The position numbers and the translations under genes were made by a program. A stretch of 64,000 nucleotides of DNA from Vulcanimicrobiota bacterium (GTDB lineage: Bacteria > Vulcanimicrobiota > Xenobia > Xenobiales > JADMJV01): positions 275,983-339,982 of the forward strand of contig JAHBVR010000006.1 of assembly GCA_019637395.1 (NCBI GenBank), given 5' to 3'. The notes under the pieces were generated by a model. The model ran no database searches, was not told the DNA's origin, and worked only from the letters and a program-made list of their open reading frames with translations. This document shows, piece after piece, positions 60,328-64,000 of the stretch (the first letter of the stretch is position 1; every line of letters starts with the position of its first letter).

Positions 60328-61109
60328 TTTGCCGGCCTTTGTTTCCAACCAGGCCGGTTACGCTGCATGTAGTAAAGGCGTGCAAAGTCGACCTCTCGTG
60401 ATGCTATGAGGACCGACGAATTCAAAAGGGAAAGACGATTCAATCTTCGGCCGCCCTCAACTTTTGTAGCCAACGCCATCCACAGGATAGAAAGCTCTTC
60501 CCTCGAGAGAGCCTCCCTTAACTTGCCGATCTTCGCGCCATGACAAGATGATAGGGGAACTTTGCTTCCACACGGGCACGGAAAGTGGAGAGATAGCGGA
60601 GCACCAATTCCTTGGGTCGCTTTCAGAAGTTCGGCGGCAATCGTGACTTGGTTGACTTCAAAATAGCTCAACAGGTCTTCGATTTCGCCTTGATCACCAT
60701 GGCTCAAGTCTCCGTAGGGTAGCCTGCCGAACTGAATCAAGTGAGAGTAGCTGTAGAGATATGAGACGACGACCCGCTCGAGATAAGCTACGGCTCCAGA
60801 AGCCTGGCGTGCAATCATCTTCAAGCGAAAGTCAGTGCCCAGACACAAAGTACCGTCAGGATTGGTATGGAAAGTCTTGGGTACCCGCCCGCCAATCTCT
60901 CGGACTTGCGGAAGACCCTTAGGAAACTCGATTGGGAACTGAATGGATAGCTCGTAGGCGTCAGCTATCTCTGGAGAGCCTGCGTGGATAGCCGTGAAGT
61001 CCAGGGTACCACAAAGTTCAACCGCGCTTGCATTTTCCTGGGGTTGCATACGCAAATCCGGCCAACGCATCAACACCTGTTCAAGTTGGGACAGAAAGGT
61101 AGGCCCCAT
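60324..61109 (-). CDS. E2-like ubiquitin-conjugating protein with SEC-C-like motif
   Basis: This protein of 261 residues has, in its N-terminal half, a bacterial E2-like core: YELSIQFPIEFPKGLPQVREIGG, then FHTNPDGTLCLGTDFRL, where the Cys is the candidate catalytic residue. Residues about 175-190 read CPCGSKVPLSSCHG, a SEC-C-type zinc knuckle. Stand-alone E2 proteins occur in the short form of type II CBASS, where conjugation primes the cyclase. The ATG directly follows the TGA of the nucleotidyltransferase gene, and its stop overlaps the patatin start. No E1 or JAB protease gene is present. Confidence 0.75.
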   Translation of the reverse strand: MGPTFLSQLEQVLMRWPDLRMQPQENASAVELCGTLDFTAIHAGSPEIADAYELSIQFPIEFPKGLPQVREIGGRVPKTFHTNPDGTLCLGTDFRLKMIARQASGAVAYLERVVVSYLYSYSHLIQFGRLPYGDLSHGDQGEIEDLLSYFEVNQVTIAAELLKATQGIGAPLSLHFPCPCGSKVPLSSCHGAKIGKLREALSREELSILWMALATKVEGGRRLNRLSLLNSSVLIASREVDFARLYYMQRNRPGWKQRPAK

Positions 61110-62225
61110 TCATTTTCTCTCCCAGGGCTTAGGTGGAGAGACGATGACAGTCGGGCCAGTGGCCGGGAGTTCGCTTGATGGTCGGAGTTGCTGTCGCCCA
61201 GCCAAGTCCACATCAAAAGCTTTCTTGGCCAAACTTACAGACTCGCTAAACCGCTGGACCGTAGCCAGATTCATGATATCGCTGCGTGCCTGAGCCAACC
61301 AGGAAAAAAAGTTAGTCTCCAGAGCTGGCCGCAGCTTCCACTTTTCAGCGAAGTCTTCTTCTTGGTTCGTGGGGTTGGGAAGGCGGCACCCCCGGCTGGT
61401 GAGTCCAGCGGTAAAGTCGCTAAGAATGTCGTTGAGGCTATCGGTCAGAGTCACCGTGCCTTTGTAGGCCAGGGCGGCCAAGACGGTAATAATCATGGAA
61501 CTCGGAGCAAACTCAGGGTTATCACGGAAAGTCCTATCTCGGTGGCGCTTTAGCACCTGAATCGCTTTCTGCAGAGGTGTTTTCCAGGTATAAGCGGGCA
61601 CTTCGGCGATTGATTTTTGCGCCATTTTAGCTTCAAACAGATGGGTGGTGATGCAGCGTGACTCAAACCAGCTGCCGATTCCCAAAGGATTGGCGGTTAG
61701 CCACTGAGGACTCAACTGCGCGTAGTTACTCAAACGATTGTCGGTGATCAGGACGGAGCCCGAATAAGCTCCCTCCTGAGCTTGAGCCCTCACGTCCGTA
61801 GGCCTGGGAACACAGGGGAGTATGTCCATGTGAAAGGACAGCTCGTCAGCGTAATCCAGGCGCCAGCAACGGGGACTCTCGTCGACTGGCGCGCTGATGG
61901 AAAACCTTTCGGCGTAGAGTTCAATTTCGCGGCCGATCAATTGTTTAAGGTCTTTTTGGCTGACTTCGCCGGTGTTCAGGTTGATGCAACACACTAAGTC
62001 AAGGTCGTAGGCCCCTTCCCTCGACAAAGGGTGAATCACGGTGCCAAGGCGGAAGGACCCGTGAGAATAGATGTCCGGAGCGAAGTCTCTTACGGTAGAA
62101 GCCTCCCGGCAAAGCCACTCGCCGATGGCCTTGTAGCGCTCCACAGATTTTTCGTAGTAGGAGGCTGGGATATCAAGTCGATGCTGAAGCTCGTCCAACA
62201 CCGGGATTTCAGTTTCGATTAGCAA
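61110..62225 (-). CDS. CBASS CD-NTase (cGAS/DncV-like nucleotidyltransferase)
   Basis: This protein of about 371 residues has the nucleotidyltransferase signature IYSHGSFRLGTVIHPLSREGAYDLDLVC (GS motif plus DxD-like DLD) and a third acidic residue in FHMDILPCVPRP. A helical C-terminal domain follows, as in CD-NTases, which make cyclic oligonucleotides when phage infect. The frame runs up to 62429, but TTG at 62225 has GAGGAG six bases upstream and begins LLIETEIPVLDELQHRL, which fits the family; the upstream part is unlike it. It is the first gene of the CD-NTase, E2-like and patatin operon, next to the right island boundary. Confidence 0.86.
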   Translation of the reverse strand: MLIETEIPVLDELQHRLDIPASYYEKSVERYKAIGEWLCREASTVRDFAPDIYSHGSFRLGTVIHPLSREGAYDLDLVCCINLNTGEVSQKDLKQLIGREIELYAERFSISAPVDESPRCWRLDYADELSFHMDILPCVPRPTDVRAQAQEGAYSGSVLITDNRLSNYAQLSPQWLTANPLGIGSWFESRCITTHLFEAKMAQKSIAEVPAYTWKTPLQKAIQVLKRHRDRTFRDNPEFAPSSMIITVLAALAYKGTVTLTDSLNDILSDFTAGLTSRGCRLPNPTNQEEDFAEKWKLRPALETNFFSWLAQARSDIMNLATVQRFSESVSLAKKAFDVDLAGRQQLRPSSELPATGPTVIVSPPKPWERK

Positions 62226-62603
62226 CTTGGCCTCCTCAAATCCAAATAGGACACCAGCTCCTCTAGCTGGGCTGGGCTGTGTTTCTTTTCGCCTTGCCTT
62301 TGTTAGGCAGATGACCATGGCTGGATGGTAGCGCCAAGTGCGACTGAAGCGTACTAATGCCACAGTGGTTTGAAGATTAATCGGCAAACAGGAGTGACTC
62401 AGCTCAATTACTTCAAGGTTAACCATCAAAGCCTATGCTGTCAAGTGTATACCCTGACCTTTTGAACACCTTTTTGGAAGGCGCTGGTCGGGTCACGCTT
62501 GCTGCCAGGCAGGTGGCGTAGCTTCGGCTAGTATTCGTCGCGATCTCAGCCCGCACGTAGCTGCAATCCCTTATAAACATTGGAAAAAAGCTGGCGGTCT
62601 CGG
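62226..62603. other. upstream region of the CBASS-like operon
   Basis: No gene is apparent. The region must contain the operon promoter on the minus strand. From 62571 it is similar to 10862 onward at the other island end (ATAAACATTGG followed by AAAAAGCTGGCG). Confidence 0.4.
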
Positions 62604-62625
62604 CCGGTGATCAGATCGGTGATCA
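62604..62625 (+). repeat. paired CGGTGATCA repeats, possible recombinase arm site
   Basis: CCGGTGATCA (62604-62613) and TCGGTGATCA (62616-62625) lie about 110 bp inside the right att-like repeat and mirror in position the pair at 11153-11173. A degenerate copy (GTTGATCA, 10911-10918) occurs in the related left outer flank. Confidence 0.5.
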
Positions 62626-62667
62626 GCGGGCAGATCTTAGCTTCACATCGAGACACCAAGAAAAGTA

Positions 62668-62693
62668 AAAAAGCCCGCTGTTGCGGGCTTTTT
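62668..62693 (-). terminator. rho-independent terminator beside right att repeat
   Basis: GCCCGC (62673-62678) and GCGGGC (62683-62688) form a perfect stem with runs of A and T on the two sides, so it can stop transcripts on either strand. On the minus strand it is directly downstream of the tRNA-Pro 3' end, where a tRNA terminator is expected. Confidence 0.75.
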
Positions 62694-62741
62694 CGTTGGT
62701 CGGAGTGCACGGATTTGAACCGTGGGCCCCTAGTCCCCCAG
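62693..62741 (-). repeat. right att-like repeat: 3' half of tRNA-Pro(GGG)
   Basis: This 49-bp block is identical to 10986-11034 in the same orientation. It again stops in the anticodon loop; the sequence beyond it (62742 on) is the end of a protein gene, not the tRNA 5' half. The repeat therefore defines the right island end but does not restore a functional tRNA here. Confidence 0.85.
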
Positions 62742-62742
62742 A

Positions 62743-63312
62743 TTACCGGACCGGTACGAAGCCACCACGAAATCCGCCTGGAGCGCCCCCATTGAATCGG
62801 CCGCCGCGGAAACCGTTGAAGCCAGGGCCATAGAATCCGGGGTTGCCGGCGCGGATGGTAAAGTTGCCGTGGCGGTAGACGCCATTCAGGGACAGACCCG
62901 TGAAATAGCCGTTGTTGCTCACCTGCAGACCCGGGTAGGCATAGCCGGTGTTGTAAAAGCCGCTGCTGAAATAAGGACTGGAGTAGTAGCTTTGGGGACC
63001 GGGGCCGTAGTAGGCGGGTGGCACTACCGGTTGTGGCAGCGGGTAGCCGAGGGTGGGGTCGACGTAGCCACTGGCCGGGTTGAGCAGGGTCGGAGTAGGG
63101 CGGATCGGGGTGTAGCCGGCGCTGGGGGCCGATGTTGATGGATTGGTTGCCGGGGCGGCCGCGGGCTGGACCTTGGGGCGGTTCGGCTTCCAGTTGTAGT
63201 AAGTGTAGGAGTTCTCCTGATCGTTGATCTTACGCACTTTGGCCTGGGGGTCGGCGAAAGCCGAAGTTCCCACCGCTATAAGCATCAGACCGAACCAAAA
63301 GCTGCGTTGCAT
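62743..63312 (-). CDS. secreted Gly/Pro/Tyr-rich protein
   Basis: This protein of 189 residues has a signal peptide (MQRSFWFGLMLIAVGTSAFADP). The mature part is low-complexity: Pro-rich (TPIRPTPTLLNPASGYVDPTLGYPLPQPVVPPAYYGPGPQ), then Tyr/Ser-rich, then Gly/Arg/Phe-rich (GNPGFYGPGFNGFRGGRFNGG). It is probably an envelope or surface-coat protein. GAAGGAG lies upstream of the ATG at 63312; the frame is open to 63369. Its stop codon is two bases from the right att-like repeat, so insertion of the island may have replaced its original 3' end. Confidence 0.75.
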   Translation of the reverse strand: MQRSFWFGLMLIAVGTSAFADPQAKVRKINDQENSYTYYNWKPNRPKVQPAAAPATNPSTSAPSAGYTPIRPTPTLLNPASGYVDPTLGYPLPQPVVPPAYYGPGPQSYYSSPYFSSGFYNTGYAYPGLQVSNNGYFTGLSLNGVYRHGNFTIRAGNPGFYGPGFNGFRGGRFNGGAPGGFRGGFVPVR

Positions 63313-63395
63313 CTGAAAAGCTCCTTCGTTGGATTTGATCATGAAAGCACAGAATTCGGGCAGGAGCAAGGAAACAGCCCGCCCAAACTGCCCCC

Positions 63396-64000
63396 ATGAG
63401 CACTGAACCGTTGCCGCTCCACTGGCACACCCCTGATTCCTGGGCGCAAAGCGCCATGGAAGACGTCTGCCAGTTGCTCGACGATCACGCTCACCTGGAA
63501 CGCAAAGCCGCCACGAACGCCATGGATCTGCTCAACCGCTGGCCTCAGCCGGCCCCGCCCATCGGTTGGGTGACCACGTTGGCGTCCATTGCCCGCGACG
63601 AAACCGACCACCTGTTCAAGGTCAGCAAGCTACTGGCCCAGCGCGGCCGCCAACTCAGCCGCCTGCACAAAAGCACCTACGCCTCGGGACTTCGGGAGAT
63701 GATTCGGATGGGATCCGGCCAAGAAGAACTGGTTGACCGCTTGCTCGTATCGGCCCTGATCGAACTGCGCTCCTGCGAACGGTTCGAAATCCTCGGCCGC
63801 CTCTGTCCCGACCCTCAGCTCAATAAGCTCTACAGAGCTCTCTGGGGCTCCGAGCACAACCACTTTCAAGTCTTCCTGAAGTTGGCCCGGCAGATCGACA
63901 AAAAACGCGGCAAAGTGGAAGGACGTTGGCAAGAAATGCTGGCCCAGGAAGCCGAACTCATCCAGCGGGAACCGCGCGGCCCCCGCCTTCACAGCTCCGG
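63396..64000 (+). CDS. miaE: tRNA-(ms2io6A37)-hydroxylase MiaE-like (3' end beyond window)
   Basis: This frame is open from the ATG at 63396 to the window edge (201 codons). It encodes a ferritin-like di-iron protein: DDHAHLERKAATNAMDLLNRWP, ARDETDHLFKVSKLLAQRG and ELRSCERFEILGRL, with the second ExxH in WGSEHNHFQVFLKLA. These are the metal ligands and spacing of MiaE, which hydroxylates the isopentenyl group of ms2i6A at tRNA position 37. The protein is about as long as the family, so only a few residues are probably missing. It diverges from the secreted-protein gene across 83 bp and looks like ordinary chromosome. Confidence 0.87.
   Translation, partial: MSTEPLPLHWHTPDSWAQSAMEDVCQLLDDHAHLERKAATNAMDLLNRWPQPAPPIGWVTTLASIARDETDHLFKVSKLLAQRGRQLSRLHKSTYASGLREMIRMGSGQEELVDRLLVSALIELRSCERFEILGRLCPDPQLNKLYRALWGSEHNHFQVFLKLARQIDKKRGKVEGRWQEMLAQEAELIQREPRGPRLHSS

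Overview
This is a GC-rich bacterial chromosome segment. FabI, a MiaE-type tRNA hydroxylase, prepilins with a GspF-type inner-membrane protein and a lipobox lipoprotein suggest an environmental bacterium with a Gram-negative-type envelope. The sequence alone does not give me a phylum. GTG and TTG starts and stop/start overlaps are frequent.

Layout. Bases 1-9.2 kb look like ordinary chromosome: a LytTR-type protein, a metallophosphoesterase, fabI, a subtilase with a C-terminal glycogen-binding-like domain, a COG2509-type flavoprotein and a duplicated GFA-ankyrin protein. From 9.2 to 11.0 kb the DNA is scarred (ISAzo13-type transposase remnant, truncated macro-domain gene). At 10986-11034 and again at 62693-62741 lies the same 49-bp direct repeat. 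It is the 3' half of a minus-strand tRNA-Pro(GGG) gene, from the anticodon loop to the acceptor end. Paired 10-bp repeats sit about 120 bp inside each copy. I read the 51.7 kb between them as a genomic island.

Island content, left to right: pglZ-pglY (BREX type 2); a divergent AAA+ ATPase-subtilase pair; a TPR-like membrane protein; a 5'-truncated pglX cassette (-); a tyrosine recombinase (-); a full pglX (+) and an ASCH gene; then a long minus-strand operon reading from 43.1 kb to 30.4 kb (ribbon-helix-helix-like regulator, DruH-like, DUF1998 helicase/DruE-like, PglW-like double kinase with NERD, zinc-ribbon membrane protein). A second tyrosine recombinase follows, with a mobile module (SWIM-like, excisionase-like, DprA-like) under a perfect consensus promoter and a stretch of paired hairpin repeats. 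Next come a hypothetical gene, a membrane Ser/Thr kinase, a beta-helix lipoprotein, a prepilin/GspF operon, a response regulator and small HTH genes. The last module is a three-gene CBASS-like operon (CD-NTase, E2-like, patatin). Beyond 62.74 kb the sequence looks chromosomal again (secreted Gly/Pro-rich protein, miaE).

How it works together: PglX, PglZ, PglY and PglW make a dispersed BREX type 2 (Pgl) system. Its methyltransferase appears switchable: a silent C-terminal pglX arm with a different target-recognition region faces the active gene across a recombinase, and a 23-bp near-perfect inverted repeat would exchange the arms in frame. The PglW gene is translationally chained to a Druantia type III-like pair, so two defence systems share one transcript, probably under an operator made of two perfect 12-bp palindromes.
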